A stretch of 64,000 nt of DNA from Microbulbifer hainanensis (GTDB taxonomy: Bacteria > Pseudomonadota > Gammaproteobacteria > Pseudomonadales > Cellvibrionaceae), in NCBI RefSeq assembly GCF_014904735.1, contig NZ_JACZCR010000003.1:124001-188000 (forward strand), read 5' to 3'. Below, one piece after another: positions 1-10,827 of the stretch; the stretch's first letter is position 1; each line of letters begins with the position of its first letter. A program made the position numbers and the translations under genes. Under the pieces are notes generated by a model. That model saw nothing but the letters and a program-made list of their open reading frames with translations, ran no database searches and had not been told where the DNA came from.

Positions 1-191
1 GCGACACGGGCACAGTGAATCAGCGCCTTGCTGGGTACACAGCCAGTGTTCAGGCAGTCGCCGCCCATCGGGCCGGCCTCCACCAGGGTGACCCGCGCCT
101 TCACCGCCGCGGCGATATAGGCACTCACCAGCCCGGCAGCGCCCGCACCGATGACGATCATGTTGCGATCGAACTTCTTTGGCTTGCTCAT
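1..191 (-). CDS. FAD-dependent pyridine nucleotide-disulfide oxidoreductase, N-terminal part
   Basis: Only the first 63 residues lie in the window; the gene runs off the left edge. The N-terminus carries the FAD dinucleotide-binding motif GAGAAG (residues 15-20) and a redox-active disulfide in the form GGDCLNTGCVPSK (C46 and C51), the signature of the lipoamide dehydrogenase/mercuric reductase family. Its ATG overlaps the stop of the TVP38-type gene by four bases (ATGA), so the two are translationally coupled. Flavoproteins of this type often follow a TVP38/TMEM64 gene, and the pair is commonly annotated as mercuric reductase-like. With an ArsS-type gene upstream, a metal or arsenic-related reductase is possible, but the substrate cannot be read from this fragment. 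Confidence 0.88.
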   Translation of the reverse strand, partial: MSKPKKFDRNMIVIGAGAAGLVSAYIAAAVKARVTLVEAGPMGGDCLNTGCVPSKALIHCARV

Positions 192-874
192 TCCGGGCGA
201 CTCCTGAATTGCTTGATCCAGTGCAGCAACCGTTTTGCCAGCAAAGGAAACAGGCCCAGCATCACAAAGGACAGCACCAGCGGCAGAGACAGGATGTCTG
301 ACAATTCGCTAACGCGTGCCAGCTGGGTGCCGGCATTGACATAGACCAGAGTGGCGGGAAGCATGCCGAGCTGGCTGACCCAGTAAAATGTCCAGGGCTT
401 TATTCGGGTCAGCCCCATCAGGATATTGATCAGGAAAAATGGAAAAACCGGCACCAGGCGCAGGGCAAACAGGTAGAAGGGACCGTCCCTCTCGATACCG
501 CGATCGACCGACTGCAGACGTTCGCCAAATCGTTCCCGCACCCAGTCGCTGAGCAGATAGCGGGCCACGAGAAAAGCCAGGGTCGCGCCGATACTGGACG
601 CGAAAGAAACGATTACCGAACCCCACAGCAGGCCGAACATCGCGCCGGCGGCCAGCGACAGGATCGCTGCGCCAGGCAGTGACAATCCGGTAACGAGGAT
701 ATACAGCAAAGTAAAAAGCAGACCGACCAGGAGCGGCGCCTTCGCCCGCCACTGCGCAAACTGTTGCTGCCCCTGTTTGAGGCTGTCCAGCGTCAGCCAC
801 TGATGCAGGTCAAAAAAATAAAATGCCAGGCCCAGCGCCAGTAATACGGCAATCAGCAGCAGCTTTTTACTCAC
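188..874 (-). CDS. TVP38/TMEM64 (DedA-like) family membrane protein
   Basis: A 228-residue inner-membrane protein. An N-terminal membrane segment (KLLLIAVLLALGLAFYFF) is followed by the SNARE-associated/VTT domain, with the characteristic region LSLPGAAILSLAAGAMFG and a polar F-x-x-x-Y-x-x-A-L-R-L-V-P-V-F-P stretch. I chose the GTG start at 874 because GGAAGG sits about 8 bases upstream. A longer reading frame reaches into arsS but gives no recognisable protein. The stop overlaps the next ATG (ATGA). The family is linked to lipid scrambling or small-molecule transport; the role here is unknown. It lies 79 bases downstream of arsS and is probably in the same transcript. Confidence 0.85.
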   Translation of the reverse strand: MSKKLLLIAVLLALGLAFYFFDLHQWLTLDSLKQGQQQFAQWRAKAPLLVGLLFTLLYILVTGLSLPGAAILSLAAGAMFGLLWGSVIVSFASSIGATLAFLVARYLLSDWVRERFGERLQSVDRGIERDGPFYLFALRLVPVFPFFLINILMGLTRIKPWTFYWVSQLGMLPATLVYVNAGTQLARVSELSDILSLPLVLSFVMLGLFPLLAKRLLHWIKQFRSRPE

Positions 875-953
875 CCGAGCCCTTCCCACAAAAAGAAGTG
901 TTGTCAAAACCCATCGGGGGAGCCTACAGGCACCCGCGATGTCGAAGCCGCCG

Positions 954-1901
954 TTACAGGGCACCGCCGCAACTGCTACCCTGCCCCGCCGTGCAACCGT
1001 AACAATGATCCGCCACGCGAATGGCGCTGTTCGCCATATCGCGCTCCAGCAAATCCCGCAGGTGCAGACGGCCGGGCACACCGATATCCAGCTGCTGATT
1101 GAAATCGCAGTCGTAAAGTTGGCCCCGCCAGTCGACACTGACCAGGCTGCGGCACATGACGCCGTTCAGGTTCTCCTGGCTGTAACTGTCCCGCAGCAGC
1201 TGCATGTAATCGTCGAACTGGCCCTTTGAAACGAGCGTCGACCCAAAGCGTTTGATCGGCATATTGGCCAGAGCAAACAGCTGGTTGAACACTATCCCGA
1301 AGTGCGCCATCAGTTCGCGGCGGTAGTCCGCCTCGAGCGCCTGCTGGTTAGGTGGCAGGACCGGTCCCTGCGGGTTGTAGACGAGATTTAGTACCAGTCC
1401 ACTGCCCTCTTTGCCGTAACCCAGCGCATTCAGTTTCTGCAATGCGGCGATACTTTTGTCGAAAACGCCTTTACCGCGCTGCTTGTCGACATTGTCGATG
1501 GAATAGCACGGCAGCGAAGCCACAACTTCCACGCGATGCTCCGCGAGAAATTCCGCCAGTTCCTCCTGCCCCGGTTCCAGCAGAATCGTCAGGTTGCAGC
1601 GATCCATGACATGCACGCCGTGCTTGCGCGCCGCCTCGACCAGTGGCCGGAAGCCCTCGTGCAGCTCGGGGGCACCGCCGGTGATATCCAGCGTGGTGAT
1701 ATTTCGAGTACGCAGCACCTCGGGAATCAGCGCCAGGTTCTCTGCACTCATCATCTCCGTGCGGTTTGGCCCCGCGTTGACATGGCAGTGTACGCAGCTC
1801 TGGTTGCAGCGATAGCCGATATTGACCTGCAGCGTGTCGATCTGTTGACGACGGATCGCCGGGAAGTCGGAAAGCTCCAACAGGGGTAGTGTTTCGTGCA
1901 T
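954..1901 (-). CDS. arsS: arsenosugar biosynthesis radical SAM protein ArsS-like
   Basis: A 315-residue radical SAM enzyme. The cluster-binding motif is C32-x3-C36-x2-C39 within RCNQSCVHCH, followed by the SAM-binding glycine-rich segment TLDITGGAPEL. The C-terminal third has additional cysteines (GVMCRSL, YDCDF, and C300/C303/C311 in HCYGC...SSCGGAL), typical of the radical SAM/Cys-rich family with a DUF3641-type C-terminus. ArsS proteins attach the 5'-deoxyadenosyl group of SAM to dimethylarsenite, making the precursor of arsenosugars. It follows an MTA phosphorylase-like gene by 37 bases and precedes TVP38 and flavoprotein genes. No arsM methyltransferase is visible, so the arsenic assignment rests on family resemblance and neighbours. 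Confidence 0.85.
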   Translation of the reverse strand: MHETLPLLELSDFPAIRRQQIDTLQVNIGYRCNQSCVHCHVNAGPNRTEMMSAENLALIPEVLRTRNITTLDITGGAPELHEGFRPLVEAARKHGVHVMDRCNLTILLEPGQEELAEFLAEHRVEVVASLPCYSIDNVDKQRGKGVFDKSIAALQKLNALGYGKEGSGLVLNLVYNPQGPVLPPNQQALEADYRRELMAHFGIVFNQLFALANMPIKRFGSTLVSKGQFDDYMQLLRDSYSQENLNGVMCRSLVSVDWRGQLYDCDFNQQLDIGVPGRLHLRDLLERDMANSAIRVADHCYGCTAGQGSSCGGAL

Positions 1902-1938
1902 GGCGACTCCGGTTAGTCAGACTTGGGGGGCGCGGTAC

Positions 1939-2838
1939 TTAGGAAGCTACGACTTCTACCGAGTCCTCGACTTCGGCAAGCAGGGGCGCAATGGCTTTTG
2001 CCGTGGCCGCGGGCATGGCTTCGAGTGGTGTTACCAGTCCACTCGCCAAAGCGCTGTGTGCTGGTGACGCGGGCCGTTCCTGCCCCAGCAGGCGAATGGC
2101 CTCTGCGGCGATCCGCTGTGCCCGCGCCGCATTCTGCTGGAGGTTGGCGATGGCCACTTCCGCGGTAACGGCGGCTTCGCGCGGGTGCCAGCAGTCGTAA
2201 TCGGTAGCCATGGCCAGGGTGGCGTAAGCAATCTGTGCCTCCCGCGCGAGTTTTGCCTCGGGCATATTCGTCATGCCGATGACCGAAGCGCCCATGCTGC
2301 GGTACCAGTGCGATTCTGCGCGGGTGGAAAATTGCGGCCCCTCAATACAGACATAACTGCCGCCGCGGTGCAGGTTAACGGGCTCGCTGTCCTGAGTGGC
2401 GGCAAATGCGCGCGCGAGCCGGTCGGCGACTTCGGGGCAGACCGGATCCGCCATGGAGACATGGGCCACCGCACCGTCGCCGAAAAAAGTGTTGTCGCGC
2501 TTGCGGGTCATGTCGATAAACTGATCGGGAATCAACATATCCAGCGGGCGCACCTCTTCGCGCAGCGAGCCGACGGCGGACAGGGACAGGATATAGCGCA
2601 CGCCCAGCTGCCGCAGGGCGTGGATGTTGGCGCGGTAAGGGACTTCCGACGGAATCAGGCGATGGCCTCGGCCGTGGCGGGCGAGGAAGGCGACGGATAC
2701 GCCGTGGAGTTCTCCGCAGACGACTACATCGGACGGTGCGCCAAATGGTGTTTCCAGCTCCAGCTCACGCATATTGGCCAGCCCTTCCATTGCGTAAAGG
2801 CCGCTGCCGCCGATAACACCGATCAGTGCTCTGCTCAT
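1939..2838 (-). CDS. mtnP: S-methyl-5'-thioadenosine phosphorylase (MTAP family)
   Basis: A 299-residue nucleoside phosphorylase of the MTAP/PNP family. It cleaves 5'-methylthioadenosine with phosphate to adenine and 5-methylthioribose-1-phosphate. Visible features are the phosphate-binding start GVIGGSGLY, the ARHGRGHR loop, RANIHALRQLGV, DQFIDMTRKRDNTFF, YVCIEGPQFSTRAES, and MATDYDCWH, whose aspartates are typical of enzymes that recognise 6-aminopurines. About 25 residues beyond the usual C-terminus are alanine-rich. In this operon it may act on the 5'-arsenoadenosine made by ArsS, removing adenine; this is inference. GGAG lies 6 bases before the ATG. Confidence 0.85.
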   Translation of the reverse strand: MSRALIGVIGGSGLYAMEGLANMRELELETPFGAPSDVVVCGELHGVSVAFLARHGRGHRLIPSEVPYRANIHALRQLGVRYILSLSAVGSLREEVRPLDMLIPDQFIDMTRKRDNTFFGDGAVAHVSMADPVCPEVADRLARAFAATQDSEPVNLHRGGSYVCIEGPQFSTRAESHWYRSMGASVIGMTNMPEAKLAREAQIAYATLAMATDYDCWHPREAAVTAEVAIANLQQNAARAQRIAAEAIRLLGQERPASPAHSALASGLVTPLEAMPAATAKAIAPLLAEVEDSVEVVAS

Positions 2839-2867
2839 GTTCGCTCCGTGACTGATTATTTTGTTGC

Positions 2868-2897
2868 AGTATAGGGAATGACAGCATTGCCTGTATA
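2868..2897 (-). promoter_or_regulatory. candidate sigma-70 promoter for the mtnP-arsS operon
   Basis: Read on the minus strand, TATACA (-35-like, 4 of 6) and TATACT (-10-like, 5 of 6) are separated by 18 bases. They end about 30 bases before the mtnP start codon. Confidence 0.45.
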
Positions 2898-2957
2898 TCG
2901 TTCGGCAACCCGACTCACGGTACTTCGATAAGCGCGCGAGGTGGGTAATTTCCGGGC

Positions 2958-2986
2958 AAAAAAAAGCCGCCCAAAGGCGGCTTTTT
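2958..2986 (-). terminator. rho-independent terminator after sucD
   Basis: A GCCGCC stem with a CAAA loop (GCCGCC-CAAA-GGCGGC) is flanked by A and T tracts on both sides, 23 bases beyond the sucD stop. It ends the sdh-suc transcript and could act in both directions. Confidence 0.9.
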
Positions 2987-3008
2987 CAGAATGCTGAGAG
3001 GTGGTGAA

Positions 3009-3881
3009 TTACCAACCCGCAGCTTCTTTCAGCGCATTGCCGATCTCGGCCAGGGAGCGCACGGTTTTGACACCGGCGTCTTCCAGCGCAGCGAACTTCT
3101 CGTCGGCAGTGCCTTTACCACCGGAGATGATCGCACCGGCGTGGCCCATGCGCTTGCCGGGAGGAGCGGTTACACCAGCGATGTAGGAAACCACCGGCTT
3201 GGTGACGTTTTCCTTGATGTAAGCAGCCGCTTCTTCTTCAGCAGTACCGCCGATCTCGCCGATCATGACGATGGCTTCGGTCTGCGGGTCATTCTGGAAC
3301 ATTTCCAGAATGTCGATGAAGTTGGAGCCCGGGATGGGGTCGCCGCCGATGCCGACACAGGTAGACTGGCCGAAACCGTAGTCAGTAGTCTGCTTAACGG
3401 CTTCGTAAGTCAGGGTACCGGAGCGGGAAACGATGCCCACTTTGCCCGGCTTGTGGATGTGGCCCGGCATGATGCCGATCTTGCACTCACCCGGAGTGAT
3501 CACACCCGGGCAGTTCGGGCCGATCAGGCGCACGCCCAGCTCGTCGCACTTCACTTTCGCGTCCAGCATGTCCAGGGTCGGAATGCCTTCGGTGATGCAC
3601 ACGATCAGCTTGATACCGCCGTTGGCTGCTTCCAGGATGGAATCCTTACAGAAAGGCGCCGGTACGTAGATAACGGAAGCTTCTGCACCGGTAGCTTCAA
3701 CCGCTTCTTTAACGGTGTTGAATACCGGCAGGCCCAGGTGTTCCTGGCCGCCTTTGCCCGGCGTCACACCGCCGACCATTTTGGTACCGTAGGCAATCGC
3801 CTGCTCGGAGTGGAAAGTGCCCTGGGAGCCGGTGAAGCCCTGACAAATCACTTTGGTGTCTTTATTAATCAGTACAGACAT
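3009..3881 (-). CDS. sucD: succinyl-CoA synthetase alpha subunit
   Basis: A 290-residue subunit, the standard length. With SucC it converts succinyl-CoA and NDP/phosphate to succinate, CoA and NTP. The CoA-binding N-terminus ([19 protein letters not shown]) and the loop [10 protein letters not shown] are present. The phosphorylated histidine is H247 in [14 protein letters not shown], and SRSGTLTYE is also intact. Its start codon is two bases after the sucC stop, and it is the last gene before a strong terminator. Confidence 0.98.
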   Translation of the reverse strand: MSVLINKDTKVICQGFTGSQGTFHSEQAIAYGTKMVGGVTPGKGGQEHLGLPVFNTVKEAVEATGAEASVIYVPAPFCKDSILEAANGGIKLIVCITEGIPTLDMLDAKVKCDELGVRLIGPNCPGVITPGECKIGIMPGHIHKPGKVGIVSRSGTLTYEAVKQTTDYGFGQSTCVGIGGDPIPGSNFIDILEMFQNDPQTEAIVMIGEIGGTAEEEAAAYIKENVTKPVVSYIAGVTAPPGKRMGHAGAIISGGKGTADEKFAALEDAGVKTVRSLAEIGNALKEAAGW

Positions 3882-3883
3882 GA

Positions 3884-5050
3884 TTATTTACCCTCCGCAG
3901 CTTTAACCACCTGCTCGGCAGCGTCGGTCAGGCTGGTGGCTGCAATAATGTTCAGACCGCTGTTGCTCAGCACTTCGGCACCCAGATCGGCATTGTTGCC
4001 TTCCAGACGGACAACAACCGGTACTTTTACGCCGACTTCCTTCACTGCGCCAACCACGCCTTCGGCGATCATGTCACAGCGCACGATGCCGCCGAAGATG
4101 TTGATCAGAACCGCTTTGACGTTGTCGTCGGACAGGATGATCTTGAAGGCTTCAACCACGCGCTCTTTAGTCGCGCCACCGCCAACGTCGAGGAAGTTGG
4201 CCGGCTTGCCGCCGTGCAGGTTGACGATATCCATGGTGCCCATGGCCAGGCCCGCGCCGTTAACCATGCAGCCGATGTTGCCATCGAGGGCTACGTAGTT
4301 CAGTTCCCACTTGGCCGCGTGTGCTTCGCGCGCGTCTTCCTGGGACGGGTCGTGCATTTCGCGCAGGTCCGCGTGGCGGTACAGGGCGTTGCTGTCGATC
4401 ACGACTTTGGCGTCCAGGCAGTGCAGGTTGCCTTCGGTGGTGATCACCAGCGGGTTGATTTCCAGCAGGGCCAGATCTTTCTCTTCGAACATCTTGGCCA
4501 GACCCAGGAAGATCTTGGTGAACTGCTTCACCTGGGTCGGGTTCAGGCCCAGTTTGAAGGCCAGCTCGCGCGCCTGGTAAGGCTGCGCGCCTACCAGCGG
4601 ATCGATGGTGGCCTTGAGGATTTTTTCCGGGGTCTCTTCTGCAACCTTTTCGATTTCCACGCCACCTTCAGTGGAGGCCATGAAAACGATGCGACGGGTG
4701 GAACGATCCACTACCGCGCCCAGGTACAGCTCCTGGTCGATGTCGGTGCAGCTCTCAACCAGAATACGGGAGACCGGCTGACCGTTTTCGTCTGTCTGAT
4801 AGGTAACCAGGTTCTCACCCAGCCACTTTTGGGCGAATGCTTCAATTTCCGCCTTGGAATCCACCAGCTTTACACCGCCGGCCTTGCCGCGGCCACCGGC
4901 GTGCACCTGGGCTTTTACCACCCACTTGTCGCCGCCAATTTCGTCTGCTGCCGCTGCTGCCGCTGCCGGGGTTTCCGCTGCAATGCCTTTGGAAACCGGC
5001 AATCCGTATTCCGCAAACAGTTGTTTGCCCTGATACTCATGCAAGTTCAT
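3884..5050 (-). CDS. sucC: succinyl-CoA synthetase beta subunit
   Basis: A 388-residue ATP-grasp subunit. I set the start at [12 protein letters not shown], which matches the family's N-terminus; an in-frame ATG four codons earlier adds residues not usual in the family. The ATP-grasp segment ([18 protein letters not shown]), NPLVIT, and the C-terminal ligase region ([29 protein letters not shown]) are all present. It pairs with sucD, two bases downstream. A 126-base gap separates it from lpdA upstream and contains two mutually exclusive hairpins that could tune sucCD expression. Confidence 0.98.
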   Translation of the reverse strand: MNLHEYQGKQLFAEYGLPVSKGIAAETPAAAAAAADEIGGDKWVVKAQVHAGGRGKAGGVKLVDSKAEIEAFAQKWLGENLVTYQTDENGQPVSRILVESCTDIDQELYLGAVVDRSTRRIVFMASTEGGVEIEKVAEETPEKILKATIDPLVGAQPYQARELAFKLGLNPTQVKQFTKIFLGLAKMFEEKDLALLEINPLVITTEGNLHCLDAKVVIDSNALYRHADLREMHDPSQEDAREAHAAKWELNYVALDGNIGCMVNGAGLAMGTMDIVNLHGGKPANFLDVGGGATKERVVEAFKIILSDDNVKAVLINIFGGIVRCDMIAEGVVGAVKEVGVKVPVVVRLEGNNADLGAEVLSNSGLNIIAATSLTDAAEQVVKAAEGK

Positions 5051-5128
5051 AGTTGATACCAATTCACTTTTGAAAGATTAGAGGTGGGGTTTTCCGTTTC
5101 CCGCATCCGTAGAGGCAAAACTCAGTTT

Positions 5129-5163
5129 GCCCTTTTCAGAAAGGGCGGACACAGGGTCCGCCC
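5129..5163 (-). other. two overlapping RNA hairpins between lpdA and sucC
   Basis: On the minus strand the first hairpin (5163-5143) has GGGCGGAC paired with GTCCGCCC. The second (5146-5129) has GCCCTTT paired with AAAGGGC around a CTGA loop. They share the four bases at 5143-5146, so only one can form fully at a time. There is no long T-run. This could be attenuation, mRNA processing or 3'-end protection. Confidence 0.55.
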
Positions 5164-5176
5164 CACGTCCTGACTG

Positions 5177-6643
<1,467 letters not shown>

Positions 6644-6656
6644 TCAGTGTGACAGC

Positions 6657-6673
6657 GGGGGCCAGAGGCCCCC
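6657..6673 (-). other. hairpin between sucB and lpdA
   Basis: A perfect 7-bp stem (GGGGGCC/GGCCCCC) with a three-base loop lies in the 64-base gap. There is no T-run, so it is more likely a processing or stability element than a terminator. Confidence 0.45.
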
Positions 6674-6683
6674 GTAAACTTAT

Positions 6684-7883
6684 TTAGACTTCCAGCAGGA
6701 TACGCGCCGGATCTTCGATCATTTCCTTGATCGCCACGAGGAAGCCAACCGCTTCCTTGCCGTCGATCAGGCGGTGATCGTAGGACAGCGCCAGGTACAT
6801 CATCGGCAGGATTTCCACCTTGCCGTCGACCGCCATCGGGCGCTCCTGGATCTTGTGCATGCCCAGAATTGCAGTCTGCGGCGGGTTCAGGATCGGCGTG
6901 GACAGCAGGGAACCGAATACACCGCCGTTGGTGATGGTGAAGGTACCGCCGGTCATCTCTTCGATGGACAGTTTGCCGTCGCGCGCACGCACACCCAGGT
7001 CGCGGATGTTATTTTCCATATCCGCCAGGCCCATATTTTCGGCGTTGCGCAGGATCGGCACGACCAGGCCCTTGGGTGAGGAAACGGCCACACCGATATC
7101 CTGGTAGCCGTGGTAGACGATATCGTCACCATCAATGGAAGCGTTCACTGCGGAATAGCGTTTCAGCGCCTCCACGGCAGCTTTAACAAAGAAGCCCATG
7201 AAGCCCAGGCGGGTGCCGTTGTGGGTCTTCTCGAACAGATCCTTGTAATTTTTACGCAGGTCCATGATCGGCTTCATGTTCACTTCGTTGAAGGTAGTGA
7301 GCATGGCCGTGGACTGGGAAGCGTCGAGCAGGCGTTCGGCGATACGCTTGCGCATACGGGTCATTGGTACGCGCTTCTCGACACGTTCACCCGGGGCAAC
7401 GGAAACTTCTGCAGCGGCCGCGGTAGTCGCCGCTGCCGGTGCGGTACCGGCCTTCATAACGTCTTCTTTCAGAACGCGGCCGCCCTTGCCGGTGCCTTCG
7501 ACACCACCCAGGTCAACGCCTTTTTCCGCCGCCATTTTCTTGGCGGACGGCATGGCGATTTTCTCGCCGCCAGCGGCCGGAGCCGCGGCTTCTTCCGCAG
7601 GCTTCTCTTCAGCCTTGGCTTCTTCGCCACCGGCACTGCCGCCAGCGCCTTCTTCAAATTTGGCGATCACTTCGTTGGACAGGACAGTATCGCCCTCGTC
7701 CTTGATGATTTCGCTGAGGGCGCCGTCTGCCGGAGCTACAACTTCCAGTACGACTTTGTCAGTTTCGATATCCACGATCAGTTCATCGCGGGACACGGCT
7801 TCGCCGGGTTTCTTGTGCCAGGTGGCAACAGTGCCGTCCTGAACGGATTCCGGGAAAGTTGGCGCTTTAATCTCGATCGTCAT
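6684..7883 (-). CDS. sucB: 2-oxoglutarate dehydrogenase E2, dihydrolipoyl succinyltransferase
   Basis: 399 residues in three parts. The lipoyl domain is at 1-80, with the lipoylated lysine K43 in [10 protein letters not shown] Glu/Ala/Pro-rich flexible linker runs from about 90 to 115. A peripheral subunit-binding domain ([26 protein letters not shown], given in parts) is at about 120-150, and the succinyltransferase core occupies the remainder. Catalytic H370 and D374 are in [12 protein letters not shown]. The start at MTIEIKAP matches the family; an upstream in-frame ATG adds ten atypical residues. It follows sucA by 47 bases. Confidence 0.97.
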   Translation of the reverse strand: MTIEIKAPTFPESVQDGTVATWHKKPGEAVSRDELIVDIETDKVVLEVVAPADGALSEIIKDEGDTVLSNEVIAKFEEGAGGSAGGEEAKAEEKPAEEAAAPAAGGEKIAMPSAKKMAAEKGVDLGGVEGTGKGGRVLKEDVMKAGTAPAAATTAAAAEVSVAPGERVEKRVPMTRMRKRIAERLLDASQSTAMLTTFNEVNMKPIMDLRKNYKDLFEKTHNGTRLGFMGFFVKAAVEALKRYSAVNASIDGDDIVYHGYQDIGVAVSSPKGLVVPILRNAENMGLADMENNIRDLGVRARDGKLSIEEMTGGTFTITNGGVFGSLLSTPILNPPQTAILGMHKIQERPMAVDGKVEILPMMYLALSYDHRLIDGKEAVGFLVAIKEMIEDPARILLEV

Positions 7884-7930
7884 TGTTCCTGTTTCCTGAG
7901 ATTGACTCTTCACTAATTACTGCCGCCGAT

Positions 7931-10759
7931 TTACTTGACGGTCAGCGCCTCGTTGATGAACGTGTTCTGTTCTTCCAGGTGCGTGGACATATAGCCCGCC
8001 GCCGGTGCGGCAGAGGCCGCGCGCCCCACGTATTCCAGTTCCAGCTTCGGATGCTGCTCTGCCAGCAGGCGACGCAAGTGGTGCTGGCTGTGATACCAGG
8101 CGCCCTGGTTCATCGGCTCCTCCTGACACCAGGCCACACTGCCGAGGTTCTTGTACGCGGAAATCGCGTCGACAAATTCCTCGTCCGGGAAGGGATACAG
8201 CTGCTCGATACGCACCAGCGCCACATCTTCCTGTTCGCGCTCCATGCGCGCTTCCAGCAAATGGTAATAGACCTTGCCGGAGCACAGCACCAGGCGCTTG
8301 ACCTTGGCCGGATCGACATTGTCGTCCTGGATGACGTTATGGAACTTGCCGTTGGCCAGCTCGTCCAGGCTGGAGGTAGCCAGCTTGTGACGCAGGATCC
8401 ATTTCGGGCTCATGATTACCAGTGGGCGGCGCATCGGGCGGATGGCCTGGCGGCGCAGCAGGTGGAAAATCTGTGCCGGCGTGGTGGCATTGCACACCTG
8501 GATATTGTGCTCGGCACACATCTGCATGAAGCGCTCCAGCCGCGCGGAGGAGTGCTCCGGACCCTGCCCTTCATACCCGTGCGGCAACAGCATCACCAGG
8601 CCGCACATACGGCCCCACTTGTGCTCACCGGAGGTGATGAACTGGTCAATCACCACCTGGGCGCCGTTGGCGAAATCGCCGAACTGGGCTTCCCAGATAA
8701 TCAGTGATTTCGGCGTAGTGGTGGCATAACCGTATTCGAACGCCAGCACCGCTTCTTCCGACAGCAGCGAGTCGTAAATATCGAATGCCGGCTGGTCCTC
8801 GTACATGTTTTCCAGCGGTACGTAGCAGGAGCCGTCTTTCTGGCTGTGGACCACGGCGTGGCGGTGAGAAAAGGTACCGCGACGCACATCCTCACCGGCC
8901 AGGCGAATCATGTAGCCCTGCTCCAGCAGTGTGCCGTACGCGAGGGTCTCGGCCATGCCCCAGTTCAGCGGCAGACCGCCGCCGGCCATTTTGCGGCGGT
9001 CTTCGTAAATTTTCGCTACCTGACGCTGCATTACCACGCCATCGGGCACAGTGGTCATGCGGCTGGCCACGTCTTTCAACTTGGGCAGCGCCATACCGGT
9101 GTCCGCCGGCGTCTGCCAGTCGTGGTTCAGGTAAGGCGTCCAGTCCACGAACATCGAGGAGTCCGGCTGTTTAACCAGTCCGGTCGCCACATCCTCGCCG
9201 CGATCCAGCTTGTCGCGGTAGTCGTTGGCCAGCTTGTCGGCAGCCGCTTTGTCCAGGACATTTTCACCGACCAGTTTTTCCGCGTACAGGGTGCGGGTGG
9301 TCTTGTGCTTGCGAATGGCCTGGTACATCAGCGGCTGGGTGCCGGACGGGTCATCGGTCTCGTTGTGGCCGCGGCGGCGGTAGCACACCAGGTCGATGAC
9401 GATGTCTTTCTTGAACTCGTAGCGGTAATCCACGGCCAGCAGCGCGGCCAGTACAACCATTTCCGGGTCGTCGCCGTTTACGTGCAGTACCGGGGCATCG
9501 ATCATCTTGGCGACGTCGGTGCAGTACTCGGTAGAGCGCGCGTCCTCGCGCTTGCTGGTGGTAAAGCCCACCTGGTTGTTCAACACGATATGCACGGTAC
9601 CGCCGGTATAGTAACCGCGGGTCTGCGACATCTGCAGAGTTTCCTGCACCACGCCCTGACCGGCAAAAGCGGCGTCGCCGTGGATGTTGATCGGCATGAC
9701 CTTCTCGCCAGTCGCATCGCCGCGGCGATCCTGGCGGGCACGCACGGAACCTTCGACCACCGGCGCACAGATTTCCAGGTGCGACGGGTTGAAGGCCAGC
9801 GCCAGGTGCACTTCGCCACCGGGAGTCATGACATTGGAGGAGAAGCCCTGGTGGTACTTCACGTCACCGGAGGTATCCAGGGTCTTCTTGCCCTCGAACT
9901 CCTCGAACAGGTCAGTGGGGTTCTTGCCCAGAATATTGACCAGGGTGTTGAGACGGCCGCGGTGGGCCATACCCATCACGATCTCCTTCACACCGTAAGT
10001 ACCGGAGCGGCGGATCAGCGCGTCCAGCATCGGGATAAGGCTCTCGCCGCCCTCAACACCGAAACGCTTGGTGCCCGGGTACTTGGAATCCAGATGGCGC
10101 TCCAGGCCCTCGGCGGCGGACAGGCGCTGCAGGATTTCAATCTGGATATCGTTACCGAAATTCGGCCTGGCCTGGCTGCGCTCGAGGCGCTGCTGGAACC
10201 AGTGCTGCTCGTCCAGGTTGGACAGGTGCATGATTTCGGCGCCGAGATTGCCACAGTAGGTGCGCTCAAGCCCCTCTACGATTTCACGCAGGGTGGCTTC
10301 GCCGTTGCCGAAGAACAGATCACCGGTCTGGAACGTGGTATCGAAGTCGCCTTCGGTCAGCCCGTGGTAGTTCAGCTGCAGATCCGGCGCCTGTTCGCGT
10401 GCCATCAGGCCCAGCGGGTCTAGCGTGGCCTTCTTGTGGCCGCGGTGGCGGTAGGAACTGATGAGCTGCAGAACTTTGATCTGCTTGCGTTCGTGTTCGA
10501 TGTTGATAGCGCCGGCACCGGGAGCGGCCAGCGGACGGGAGCGATTTTTTGCCAGGAGTTCAAAGTGTGCGCGCACCGCCGAATGGGATACGTCACCGCC
10601 GCTCTGGACCCGGGGCAGACTGTCGAAGTAACTGCGCCATTCCTCCGGCACGCCGTTGGGGTCGTGCAGATAGGTCTCGTACAGTTCCTCCACATAGGCG
10701 GCGTTGCCCCCGGAGATATGGGAGCTACGCCACAGCTGCTCCATGGTACTTTCGTGCAT
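7931..10759 (-). CDS. sucA: 2-oxoglutarate dehydrogenase E1 component
   Basis: A 942-residue thiamine diphosphate enzyme that decarboxylates 2-oxoglutarate and transfers the succinyl group to SucB. The N-terminal segment (WRSSHISGGNAAYVEELYE) resembles the E2-binding arm of gammaproteobacterial SucA. The ThDP/Mg motif (HGDAAFAGQGVVQE ... NNQVGF), GMAHRGRLN, and the C-terminal transketolase-like part (CGLVMLLPHGYEGQGPEHSSAR, given in pieces in the family) are all in place. It heads sucAB-lpdA-sucCD and is separated from sdhB by 207 bases containing a strong hairpin. Confidence 0.97.
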   Translation of the reverse strand: MHESTMEQLWRSSHISGGNAAYVEELYETYLHDPNGVPEEWRSYFDSLPRVQSGGDVSHSAVRAHFELLAKNRSRPLAAPGAGAINIEHERKQIKVLQLISSYRHRGHKKATLDPLGLMAREQAPDLQLNYHGLTEGDFDTTFQTGDLFFGNGEATLREIVEGLERTYCGNLGAEIMHLSNLDEQHWFQQRLERSQARPNFGNDIQIEILQRLSAAEGLERHLDSKYPGTKRFGVEGGESLIPMLDALIRRSGTYGVKEIVMGMAHRGRLNTLVNILGKNPTDLFEEFEGKKTLDTSGDVKYHQGFSSNVMTPGGEVHLALAFNPSHLEICAPVVEGSVRARQDRRGDATGEKVMPINIHGDAAFAGQGVVQETLQMSQTRGYYTGGTVHIVLNNQVGFTTSKREDARSTEYCTDVAKMIDAPVLHVNGDDPEMVVLAALLAVDYRYEFKKDIVIDLVCYRRRGHNETDDPSGTQPLMYQAIRKHKTTRTLYAEKLVGENVLDKAAADKLANDYRDKLDRGEDVATGLVKQPDSSMFVDWTPYLNHDWQTPADTGMALPKLKDVASRMTTVPDGVVMQRQVAKIYEDRRKMAGGGLPLNWGMAETLAYGTLLEQGYMIRLAGEDVRRGTFSHRHAVVHSQKDGSCYVPLENMYEDQPAFDIYDSLLSEEAVLAFEYGYATTTPKSLIIWEAQFGDFANGAQVVIDQFITSGEHKWGRMCGLVMLLPHGYEGQGPEHSSARLERFMQMCAEHNIQVCNATTPAQIFHLLRRQAIRPMRRPLVIMSPKWILRHKLATSSLDELANGKFHNVIQDDNVDPAKVKRLVLCSGKVYYHLLEARMEREQEDVALVRIEQLYPFPDEEFVDAISAYKNLGSVAWCQEEPMNQGAWYHSQHHLRRLLAEQHPKLELEYVGRAASAAPAAGYMSTHLEEQNTFINEALTVK

Positions 10760-10827
10760 GTTGATGCCTACCTCGATTGCAGCGCTCGTGCTCTCTGGCT
10801 GTCGCGCTGCGCTTTCCTTTCACTCAC

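Noticed and set aside
875-1138. N-terminal extension of the TVP38 protein reaching into arsS
   Set aside because: The extra residues have no family similarity, while GTG 874 has a good ribosome-binding site and gives the normal family length.
4214-5056. Long open frames opposite sucC, lpdA, sucA, sdhA and the TonB receptor
   Set aside because: These are GC-skewed shadows of strongly conserved genes, with no start signals or domain similarity.
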